NCBI GenBank assembly: GCA_023667145.1
Contig: JAMPAQ010000001.1
Coordinates: forward strand, 290,878-352,404
From: Pseudoflavonifractor sp.
GTDB lineage: Bacteria > Bacteroidota > Bacteroidia > Bacteroidales > Muribaculaceae
Length of the DNA stretch: 61,527 nt
Reading direction: 5' to 3'
Made by a program: the position numbers and the translations under genes
Shown here: piece after piece, positions 49,526-56,751 of the stretch
Numbering within the stretch: position 1 is the stretch's first letter
Layout: every line of letters starts with the position of its first letter
Notes under the pieces: generated by a model
Seen by the model: the letters and a program-made list of their open reading frames with translations, nothing else
Databases searched by the model: none
What the model was told of the DNA's origin: nothing

Positions 49526-51514
49526 ATGCCACTGAGAAGACTGACCGTTGAGGAGATAGGTGCGCTCACCGACCGTGGATGCACCGCCACCGACTGGAAC
49601 GATGTCACGGTCACGGAACCGTTTGACGCGACCCGATACCGCGACGTGGCCTTCATGGGGCGCGTTAGCCTTGGCCGTGCAGCCGACACTGCCGGAATAC
49701 ACGGCTGTCCCAAGATCCCCTGCGGCATCTACAATGCCACACTCCATGATGTGACCATCGGAGACAATGTACTCATAAAAAACATCTCCGGCATAATCAC
49801 CGGCTACGACATCGCCGACAACGCCACAATCGAGGACTGCGGATACCTCATCTCAACAGGAGAGTCTGCCTTTGGCCTCGGGGAGCAAGTGGCCGTCATG
49901 GTGGAGACCGGGGGACGCGAGATACCTCTAAATGAAAGACTTTCGGCTCCGTTGGCATGGCTCGTGGCAATGCGCCGGGACGACCGTCAGCTGACCGAGG
50001 CGCTTACCAGAATAATCGCTGACGACAACTCCCGCCAGGCGACCATCCGCGCCCGCATCGGGGCGGGAGCCAAGATAACCGGGGTGCGCCGCATGACCGA
50101 TGTCATGGTCGGCGACAACGCCATGCTGCAAGACTGCTCGTTGCTTGCCAACGGCACAATCTCGGGTTCTGACGAGCAACCAGCCGAAATCGGGGCTGAC
50201 GTGATAGCCCGCGACTTTGTCGCGGCAGCGGGATGCTGTGTCATCGATGGCGTGACACTTGAGCGAGTGTTTGTCGGCCAGGGAGTCCATCTCGGCAACC
50301 GCTTCACGGCCCACGATTCGCTGTTCTTCGCTAACTGCACGTGTGAGAACGGTGAGGCTTGCGCCGTGTTTGCCGGACCCTACACCGTCACCATGCACCG
50401 TTCCACGCTGCTCATTGGCGGCATGTTCTCATTCTACAATGCCGGCTCGGGCACCAATCAGAGCAACCACATGTACAAGCTCGGGCCATCACATCAGGGT
50501 GTCCTCGCACGCGGTTCCAAGACCGCAAGTGACTCCTACATTCTTTGGCCCGCAAGCATAGGGACATTCTCCATGGTAATGGGCCACGTGACGAGCCGCC
50601 CCGACACCACCGGGCTACCGTTCTCCTACATCATTGACGACGGGCATGGGACATTCATAGCCCCGGGGGTAGCCCTTTGCAGCGCGGGGACAGCACGCGA
50701 CACCGACAAATGGCCGGGACGCGACCGCCGCCACATGGCCACGCCACTCGACCCCGTCAGCTTCGGGATGCTGACCCCCTACACCGTTGGAGCGGTGATG
50801 GAGGGTATCGATATACTCACCGGCCTACAGGAGAGCAACCCCGACGATGATGGCAATTACACCTATGGCCGATGCCTCATCAGAGTCTCGGCGCTAAGGC
50901 GCGGACTTGAGCTATACCGGCTCGCCCTCGACCTTTACATGACCTCATCGCTGCTCCATAGGCTCATGCACGACGGTATGGGAATCTTGACCGAGGAGGC
51001 TAATCCGTCACCATCGGACGGCAGCGGCAGATGGCTCGACCTCGGCGGACTCATAGCCCCGGCGGCATCAGTGACCGCGCTTGAGGAGGATATCATCAAC
51101 AGCCGCGTGACTTCGGTTGACGAGATCAACGACCGATTCAACAAGATGCACGCCGACTTCGACGCGATGGAGTGGCAGTGGACGCTCGCCCACTTCGGCA
51201 GATGGTGGGGCGCTCCGTTCTCCTCACTGACCGCCAGTGATATACTCGCTATAGCCGACCGTCATGTTGAGGCTGTGACACGCCACGTGGATATGCTGCG
51301 TCGCGACGCGGCCAAGGAGTTCTTCGACAGCGCCATGATTGGCTACGGCATCACCGGGGAGGGTCGCAGACAGGCCGACTTTGACAACGTGCGCGGCACC
51401 CTCGGCCAATCCCCATTTTCCGCCATGCTCGACCGACGCATAGCCTCGGCCATAGAGCTTCGTGACTACGTCAGGCAGCAGCTTGGCGACACATCCGGCG
51501 ACATGACAAGATAG
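49526..51514 (+). CDS. DUF4954 family protein with left-handed beta-helix
   Basis: The 662-residue protein matches the Bacteroidetes DUF4954 family of unknown function. Two blocks of hexapeptide-like repeats are visible (about 60-125, VTIGDNVLIKNISGIITGYD; and about 160-310, with ATIRARIGAGAKITGVRR and NRFTAHDSLFFANC), which indicates a left-handed beta-helix like sugar acyl- or nucleotidyltransferases. The C-terminal half is mostly helical. No signal peptide is seen. A sugar-nucleotide or glycan role is possible but not shown. ATG 49526 is used; a TTG at 49514 would overlap the hflX stop. Confidence 0.8.
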   Translation: MPLRRLTVEEIGALTDRGCTATDWNDVTVTEPFDATRYRDVAFMGRVSLGRAADTAGIHGCPKIPCGIYNATLHDVTIGDNVLIKNISGIITGYDIADNATIEDCGYLISTGESAFGLGEQVAVMVETGGREIPLNERLSAPLAWLVAMRRDDRQLTEALTRIIADDNSRQATIRARIGAGAKITGVRRMTDVMVGDNAMLQDCSLLANGTISGSDEQPAEIGADVIARDFVAAAGCCVIDGVTLERVFVGQGVHLGNRFTAHDSLFFANCTCENGEACAVFAGPYTVTMHRSTLLIGGMFSFYNAGSGTNQSNHMYKLGPSHQGVLARGSKTASDSYILWPASIGTFSMVMGHVTSRPDTTGLPFSYIIDDGHGTFIAPGVALCSAGTARDTDKWPGRDRRHMATPLDPVSFGMLTPYTVGAVMEGIDILTGLQESNPDDDGNYTYGRCLIRVSALRRGLELYRLALDLYMTSSLLHRLMHDGMGILTEEANPSPSDGSGRWLDLGGLIAPAASVTALEEDIINSRVTSVDEINDRFNKMHADFDAMEWQWTLAHFGRWWGAPFSSLTASDILAIADRHVEAVTRHVDMLRRDAAKEFFDSAMIGYGITGEGRRQADFDNVRGTLGQSPFSAMLDRRIASAIELRDYVRQQLGDTSGDMTR

Positions 51515-51571
51515 CGCCCCAGTCCCCCGACTCATTAACCGCAAAATTATCGGGACAAATGGGATTGTGCG

Positions 51572-51603
51572 CTTGCATTTGCCGTCGCGACTTGTTATCT
51601 TTG
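51572..51603 (+). promoter_or_regulatory. Promoter of the pyrE operon
   Basis: CTTG (51572-51575), 20 bases, then TATCTTTG (51596-51603) matches the Bacteroidetes consensus with one change in the -33 box. The start codon at 51635 lies 31 bases downstream. Confidence 0.6.
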
Positions 51604-51634
51604 CAAATTATTAATCACATACTAACTTTTCATC

Positions 51635-52279
51635 ATGAAACAGGTAGAACGTCTGTTGGCAGAGAAACTGCTTAAAATAAGCGCCATAAAGCTCCAACCC
51701 GAGAACCCCTTCACATGGGCGTCGGGATGGAATTCCCCGATATATACCGACAACCGCAAGACATTGTCATATCCTGAGATACGCTCGTTCATCAAGATTG
51801 AGCTTTGCCGTCTCATCATGGAGAACTTCGAGCAGCCCGACGCAATCGCCGGAGTGGCTACCGGGGCCATCGCCCAGGGTGCGCTCGTGGCCGACGCTCT
51901 CGGACTTCCCTATGTCTACGTGCGCTCGACCCCCAAGGACCATGGATTGGAAAATCTCATCGAGGGCAACCTCAAGCCGGGCCAGAAAGTGGTGGTCATC
52001 GAAGACCTCATCTCAACCGGCGGCAGCTCGCTCAAGGCTGTTGAGGCCATACGCGCAGCCGGATGTGAGGTGGTCGGCATGGCCGCGATATTCACCTACG
52101 GCTTCCCCGTATCGATCAAGCGTTTCCGCGAGGCCGGCGTGACACTCTGCACCCTCTCCAACTACAACTCGATGCTTGAGGCCGCTCTTGAGACCGACTA
52201 CATCAAGGAGTCAGACATCGAGACACTCAAGGAGTGGCGCAAGGATCCCGCCGCATGGATGCCCGCCAAGCGCGACTGA
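51635..52279 (+). CDS. pyrE: Orotate phosphoribosyltransferase
   Basis: The 214-residue enzyme joins orotate to PRPP to give OMP in pyrimidine synthesis. The PRPP-binding motif is VVVIEDLISTGGSS near residue 122, and the early segment FTWASGWNSPIYTDNRKTLSYP is typical of the family. It is the first gene of a unit with an SRPBCC-like gene and argH, so pyrimidine and arginine synthesis, which share carbamoyl phosphate, are adjacent. Confidence 0.96.
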   Translation: MKQVERLLAEKLLKISAIKLQPENPFTWASGWNSPIYTDNRKTLSYPEIRSFIKIELCRLIMENFEQPDAIAGVATGAIAQGALVADALGLPYVYVRSTPKDHGLENLIEGNLKPGQKVVVIEDLISTGGSSLKAVEAIRAAGCEVVGMAAIFTYGFPVSIKRFREAGVTLCTLSNYNSMLEAALETDYIKESDIETLKEWRKDPAAWMPAKRD

Positions 52280-52324
52280 CCACAAGCCCTCCACGGCACC
52301 TAACCACCAACAACCACTACTGAC

Positions 52325-52750
52325 ATGTCGACATATTCGTCTAAACCGCATATTGCCGCCGCTCCCGCATCGGCGGTCTACAGCCGCATCAACAGCCTCG
52401 GTTCTCTACAGGAGCGCATCGACGCGCTCCCCGATGAGATTCGTTCCCAGCTCGGCGAGGTCACCTTTACCGACGACAGCATCGTCATCAATGCCGCGCC
52501 GGTTGGTGCCATCACATTCAATGTCGTTGAGCGCACCGAGCCTACCCGTGTCGCCCTTGAGGCCGCCAACAGCCCCGTGCCTTTGCGCCTAAGCCTCAAC
52601 CTCACCCCACGCGGCGAGGCCGAGACCGAGATTGTCACCACCATTGACATCGACATCCCCATGATGCTCAAGCCCATGGTTGGTCCCAAGATGCAGGAGG
52701 CCGCCGACAAGCTCGGCGAACTTGTGGGACGCATCAACTATAACGCCTGA
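52325..52750 (+). CDS. SRPBCC-fold protein of unknown function
   Basis: The 141-residue protein resembles small START/SRPBCC-type proteins found next to pyrE and argH in Bacteroidales. The pattern AAPASAVYSRINSLGSLQERID, then VINAAPVGAITFNVVERTEP, EAANSPVPLRLSLNL and a long C-terminal helix (MLKPMVGPKMQEAADKLGEL) fits the helix-grip fold with a hydrophobic cavity. No catalytic residue can be named. It has no signal peptide. Ligand and role are unknown. Confidence 0.75.
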   Translation: MSTYSSKPHIAAAPASAVYSRINSLGSLQERIDALPDEIRSQLGEVTFTDDSIVINAAPVGAITFNVVERTEPTRVALEAANSPVPLRLSLNLTPRGEAETEIVTTIDIDIPMMLKPMVGPKMQEAADKLGELVGRINYNA

Positions 52751-52793
52751 CCAACGAAAATCCATAACGTCTAATCAAGGGAAAATCAAGACT

Positions 52794-54137
52794 ATGGCAT
52801 CAAAACTCTGGGAAAAATCAGTTACCGTGGACCACGATGTGGAGCGCTACACCGTAGGGCGTGACCGCGAGATGGATTTGTATCTCGCGCCATACGACGT
52901 GCTTGGTTCGTTGGCTCATATAGCCATGCTCCAGTCGGTGGGGCTGCTCGGCAAGGATGAGCTCGCCCCCCTCACCGACGAGCTGCGCGACATCTACCGC
53001 ACGGCTGAGGATGGCTCGTTTGTCATCGAGGAAGGCATTGAGGATGTCCATTCCCAAGTAGAGCTGATGCTGACACGCCGCCTTGGCGACATAGGCAAGA
53101 AAATCCACTCGGGCCGCTCGCGCAACGACCAGGTGCTGGTCGACCTGAAGCTCTTCATCCGCTCACGCATCGAGGATGTCGTCAACGCCGTGAGCCGTCT
53201 CTTTGGGGCGCTCATCTCCCAAAGCGACCACTATAAGGATATACTGATGCCGGGATATACCCACCTTCAGGTCGCCATGCCATCATCATTCGGCCTGTGG
53301 TTCGGTGCCTATGCCGAGAGTCTTGTCGATGACCTGACCGTCATGCGTGCCGCCTACGAGGTGACCAACCGCAACCCCCTCGGGTCAGCAGCCGGTTACG
53401 GCTCGTCATTCCCCCTTGACCGCGAGATGACAACCCGCCTGTTGGGATTTGACTCAATGGACTACAATGTTGTCTATGCACAGATGGGACGCGGCAAGAC
53501 CGAGCGCATCGTGGCACAGGCGATTGCCGGAATAGCGGCCACAGTCTCCAAGCTCGCCTTTGACGCTTGCATGTTCAACTCCCAGAACTTTGGCTTCATC
53601 AAGCTGCCCGATGAGTTTACCACCGGCTCGTCAATCATGCCCCACAAGAAAAATCCCGATGTGTTTGAGCTCACCCGCGCCAAGTGTAACAAGCTCCAGG
53701 CAATCCCCTATGAGATAACACTCATCACCAACAATCTCCCGTCGGGCTACTTCCGCGACCTGCAACTGATCAAGGAGAATTTCCTCCCGGCTTTCGACTC
53801 CATCATCGACATACTCGACATGGTGACGGCGATGATCTCGCAGGTCAAGGTCAACGAGCACATCCTCGACGACCCGCGTTACCGGCTGATGTTCTCTGTC
53901 GAGGAGGTCAACCGACTTGTCACCGAGGGTACGCCGTTCCGCGATGCCTACAAGCAGGTGGGACTCGCCATCGAGCGCGGAGAGTTTGATGCTCCTACCG
54001 AGGTCCGCCACACCCACGCCGGCTCCATCGGCAACCTTTGCAACGACCGCATCCGCGCATTGTTTGACAAGGTGTACTCCGAGTTTAACTTTGACACCTA
54101 CCACAAGGCGTTTGACCGTCTGCTCAACCGGGAATGA
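52794..54137 (+). CDS. argH: Argininosuccinate lyase
   Basis: The 447-residue enzyme splits argininosuccinate to arginine and fumarate. The superfamily signature GSSIMPHKKNPD is present near residue 283 and contains the catalytic serine. SGRSRNDQVLVDLKLF and GYTHLQVAMPSSFG are the other conserved regions. The ATG at 52794 is chosen because a longer frame from 52680 overlaps the previous gene and lacks match. The stop overlaps the next start (ATGA). Confidence 0.96.
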   Translation: MASKLWEKSVTVDHDVERYTVGRDREMDLYLAPYDVLGSLAHIAMLQSVGLLGKDELAPLTDELRDIYRTAEDGSFVIEEGIEDVHSQVELMLTRRLGDIGKKIHSGRSRNDQVLVDLKLFIRSRIEDVVNAVSRLFGALISQSDHYKDILMPGYTHLQVAMPSSFGLWFGAYAESLVDDLTVMRAAYEVTNRNPLGSAAGYGSSFPLDREMTTRLLGFDSMDYNVVYAQMGRGKTERIVAQAIAGIAATVSKLAFDACMFNSQNFGFIKLPDEFTTGSSIMPHKKNPDVFELTRAKCNKLQAIPYEITLITNNLPSGYFRDLQLIKENFLPAFDSIIDILDMVTAMISQVKVNEHILDDPRYRLMFSVEEVNRLVTEGTPFRDAYKQVGLAIERGEFDAPTEVRHTHAGSIGNLCNDRIRALFDKVYSEFNFDTYHKAFDRLLNRE

Positions 54138-54643
54138 ACACCCGACTACTCCATCGCGTCTTCCTGTCCATATCAGCAGCCACCGCCCTGCTGACCGCAA
54201 CCTCGTGCGAGTCGATAGACGACGAGCGCATTCCCCCCGTATCGGTACGCATCGACCTCAGCAACATAGGGCTGTGGCACACATACGGGGTTCCCGGGGC
54301 TCTTGACCATCGGGAGTTCATCCGCAATGCGACACCACCCGTTCCAATCGATTTCCCCTACACCGCCCTCACCTATACCGGGTTTGGCGGCATCCTGCTT
54401 GTAGGCGACATAAGCGGTGCGCCTGTCGCCTACGACCTTGCCTGTCCCGTAGAGTGCAAGGCCGATATACGCATACGTGTTGATGCCGCCGCATCCGATG
54501 CCTATTGCCCCGTCTGCGGTAGCCACTATGACATATTCAGCAATCGGGGCTACCCCACTTCCGGCCCTGCCGCAAAAGACCGCTATGGTCTCCAAGTCTA
54601 TCACGTCACTCCCAAGGATGACGGCTACATCATCGAGCGCTAA
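54134..54643 (+). CDS. Lipoprotein with a degenerate Rieske-like domain
   Basis: The 169-residue protein has a lipoprotein-like signal (TATSC25). Its C-terminal part resembles a Rieske [2Fe-2S] fold: a first half YDLACPVECK and a second half YCPVCGSHYDIFSNRGYPTSGPA. In Rieske proteins the two halves are CxH and CxxH. Here the second half is intact (C128, H131), but the first reads C104-P-V, so one histidine ligand is missing, while extra cysteines C108 and C125 are present. It may bind a different metal or none. It overlaps argH by four bases and is probably co-translated. Confidence 0.7.
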   Translation: MNTRLLHRVFLSISAATALLTATSCESIDDERIPPVSVRIDLSNIGLWHTYGVPGALDHREFIRNATPPVPIDFPYTALTYTGFGGILLVGDISGAPVAYDLACPVECKADIRIRVDAAASDAYCPVCGSHYDIFSNRGYPTSGPAAKDRYGLQVYHVTPKDDGYIIER

Positions 54644-54875
54644 TCCATACCTAATCTATACCTAATCCCGTTATCGTCCCCACTCTCTGTTCCTGTTCCC
54701 ATTCCTACATCTATTTCCAGCTGTCACTGATTAACATATCGCAAGCCCATGTCATCAAATTAAGCTCATATTTACATTATTTAACGTTGCACGTTTGTTT
54801 TAGTGCTTTTTTAATGTTTATTTTGCGGATGATAAATCGGCGCTGATTCACATATGTAACTTTAAAACAGAAAGC

Positions 54876-55253
54876 ATGAAACTAAATTTATCAAAAAATC
54901 ATCGGGGCATATTTAGCTTAGCCATTATTATGACATTATTTGCATTCGCAAGTCATGTTAATGCTCAAATTAATCCCAATACACCTCCTAACCACTACCT
55001 TATCGTAGGGTCAGACTCATATTGGAGCTTCTCCGGCTCAAGTAGAATCCTTTTCTGCGTAGGGAACGAGGATCCAAACTCTTATCACGATGTATACATC
55101 TATTGTGAAAATAACGATGAAGTAATCGAAAAGCGCCTTGCTCCAGGGGAGGTTATTGGGCGTGAATTCTCCCTTCTACATAACCCCTGGAGATTTCGAT
55201 TAAATTGCGATGGTGGCCAAGTAATCGTATTAGCCGCTTGGAACCTAAGATAA
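54876..55253 (+). CDS. Small secreted protein of unknown function, AT-rich
   Basis: The 125-residue protein has a signal peptide (about 1-30, cut after SHVNA). The mature part is about 95 residues of likely beta structure (DSYWSFSGSSRILFCVGNED, VYIYCENNDE) with three cysteines. No family was recognised. Its bases and codons are visibly more AT-rich than the genes on either side (many AAA, ATT, TTA), which suggests recent acquisition. A possible promoter is TTTG (54794-54797) with TATTTTG (54819-54825), one base short of the consensus. Nothing else was found in 54644-54875. Confidence 0.7.
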   Translation: MKLNLSKNHRGIFSLAIIMTLFAFASHVNAQINPNTPPNHYLIVGSDSYWSFSGSSRILFCVGNEDPNSYHDVYIYCENNDEVIEKRLAPGEVIGREFSLLHNPWRFRLNCDGGQVIVLAAWNLR

Positions 55254-55282
55254 CCATTTTATCAACATTAAAATATTAAATT

Positions 55283-55768
55283 ATGAAAGCTAAAGCTATT
55301 TGCCTCGTGGTGGGTTCCTTGTTAAGTCTCACCGCTTGCAGTTCCGACAATGCGAAAGAGTCGGAAACCAATCAGCCCGAAACCTTGACCGCAAAAGACT
55401 ATGTCGACAACAACATCTATATCGACGTAAAAGACTACGGCGAACCGCTGACCCCCGAGCGCAAGGACGACCCGGAACGCACAGCACAGATGAAAGCCGC
55501 CAACTATCGGTTTTTCAGTCACGTCACTATCGTTGACAACCAGTATGTATGTGACCTCACGTCAGCCGATCAAATCAATATATCGCCCGCGATGTTTGCC
55601 AAGATGATAGAAAACATGAAGCAGTGCAACGCTGATGTACGGGCAAAAGAAGCTGAAGGCCGTAAGATAGAACTCGGCCCCCTCGGAGAAGACTACCTGA
55701 ACTCACTCCTTGATGAAAATTCCCTGCTCAACCGCATAAAGAGGTACGCAGCCGAGAACAACAAGTAA
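55283..55768 (+). CDS. Lipoprotein of unknown function
   Basis: The 161-residue protein has a good lipobox (SLTAC19) followed by a polar linker (SSDNAKESETNQPETL). The remainder is charged and probably helical at the end (NSLLDENSLLNRIKRYAAENNK). No family was recognised. It follows the AT-rich secreted gene after 29 bases and may share its transcript, although its base composition is closer to the rest of the window. It ends before a strong hairpin. Confidence 0.72.
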   Translation: MKAKAICLVVGSLLSLTACSSDNAKESETNQPETLTAKDYVDNNIYIDVKDYGEPLTPERKDDPERTAQMKAANYRFFSHVTIVDNQYVCDLTSADQINISPAMFAKMIENMKQCNADVRAKEAEGRKIELGPLGEDYLNSLLDENSLLNRIKRYAAENNK

Positions 55769-55788
55769 CCTCGCCAAACCTGAAAAAC

Positions 55789-55830
55789 GATACGCCATCC
55801 GCCTGACCTCAGTCAACTGGATGGCGTATC
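55789..55830. terminator. Hairpin terminator between convergent genes
   Basis: A perfect 12-base-pair stem (GATACGCCATCC at 55789-55800, with its complement 55819-55830) and an 18-base loop is followed by TTATATTTC on the plus strand. It lies between a plus-strand lipoprotein gene and a minus-strand gene and can serve both. Confidence 0.7.
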
Positions 55831-55863
55831 TTATATTTCGCTCCTCGCGTCGCTTCATTGTCG

Positions 55864-56184
55864 TCATATTGTGACTCGGCGCGTCACGCCGCCGGCCTTG
55901 AGTATGAATACCCCACGCGTGGAGAGGCGCAGTCGGTGTGTCCCGGGGCCAACAGCGTCTTGCGAGATTAGCTGTCCGAGTATCGAAAACACCTTTACCG
56001 TCACACGCCGCGAGGTCGTCAGATAGACATATCCGTCACGCGTCGTGATCGTGATGTCGTCCCCATCCGTCCGCTCCATCACCACCGGCTGGCCACCCGG
56101 CGCTTCCTCCCACCGCTGCGCAACAGCCCCTACTGCAACCAGAGCCACAGCCAATACCGATATGACAAAACGACGGACATCCAT
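55864..56184 (-). CDS. Secreted protein that is little more than a T9SS-like sorting domain
   Basis: The 106-residue protein has a signal peptide (about 1-23, AVGAVAQ). After a short linker (RWEEAPGGQPVVMERTDG) the remaining about 65 residues follow the pattern of a type IX secretion type A sorting domain: DDITITTRDGYVYL, VTVKVFSILGQLISQ, GPGTHRLRLSTRGVFILKAGG, ending RRVTI. There is no cargo domain, so it may be a truncated gene remnant or a free sorting-domain-like protein. ATG 56184 is used over a TTG 12 bases earlier. Confidence 0.65.
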   Translation of the reverse strand: MDVRRFVISVLAVALVAVGAVAQRWEEAPGGQPVVMERTDGDDITITTRDGYVYLTTSRRVTVKVFSILGQLISQDAVGPGTHRLRLSTRGVFILKAGGVTRRVTI

Positions 56185-56318
56185 AGCCAACGCCAATTAA
56201 CTCCGTAAAAATACTAAAATATCTCCACACCGCCAACACCACAAAAAATCTGTTTGCCAAATCCCGCCATCATTTGGCCACATTAGGCACCGAAGGCCTT
56301 ATTTTTAAGCCAAAATAA

Positions 56319-56639
56319 TCAGTCGCGGTCCCAGGGGTAGCGGCGGCGGGGGTTGCGGGGAAACCAGCCACGCTTGACGCGCTGCTGCTGCTCGAATATC
56401 TCACCGATTGACCAAAACGAGGAGAATGCAACGACCCCGAGGAGGGTCGACAGCAGCACATTGGCGGTCGACAGCGACAGGACTACGCAAAGGAGACCGA
56501 GCAAGAGAAACCACCACCAGCACCGCGTGCCAAAGTAGTACTCACACTTTATCACCACGGGATGAAACAGCCCGATGACAAGAAACGTGCTCACTCCTAT
56601 CACCAGTCCAAGCAAATGATATTGTTGCAAAAATTCCAT
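56319..56639 (-). CDS. DUF4491 family inner-membrane protein
   Basis: The 106-residue protein has three hydrophobic segments (HLLGLVIGVSTFLVIGLFHP, CWWWFLLLGLLCVVLSL, VLLSTLLGVVAFSSFW) and a basic tail with RVKRGWFPRNPRRR. Family members share the FHPVVIKCEYYFGTRCWW motif seen here. The function is unknown. It lies between the rpsA terminator and its own promoter at 56647-56677, which would place the transcript start almost at the ATG. Confidence 0.85.
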   Translation of the reverse strand: MEFLQQYHLLGLVIGVSTFLVIGLFHPVVIKCEYYFGTRCWWWFLLLGLLCVVLSLSTANVLLSTLLGVVAFSSFWSIGEIFEQQQRVKRGWFPRNPRRRYPWDRD

Positions 56640-56646
56640 CATGTCA

Positions 56647-56677
56647 CAAATTTACGCCAAAAAGCTGACATCCACAA
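56647..56677 (-). promoter_or_regulatory. Promoter of the DUF4491 gene
   Basis: On the minus strand GTTG (near 56678-56675), 20 bases, then TAAATTTG (56654-56647) fits the Bacteroidetes promoter. The -7 box ends only 8 bases before the ATG at 56639, which implies a leaderless or nearly leaderless mRNA. Confidence 0.45.
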
Positions 56678-56694
56678 CCACCGGGAAAACAGAA

Positions 56695-56723
56695 GCGGGA
56701 CACCCGGTATGGGGGTGTCCCGC
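56695..56723 (-). terminator. Terminator of rpsA
   Basis: A perfect 11-base-pair stem (GCGGGACACCC at 56695-56705, with its complement 56713-56723) and a 7-base loop lies 29 bases past the rpsA stop. On the minus strand it is followed by TTCTGTTTTC. Confidence 0.75.
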
Positions 56724-56751
56724 GCTATGAAAGAAAAAAGTCTGTTACTGA

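Noticed and set aside
54651..54675. Short repeat of the unit ATACCTAATC after the Rieske-like gene
   Set aside because: Only two copies; too small to call a repeat element.
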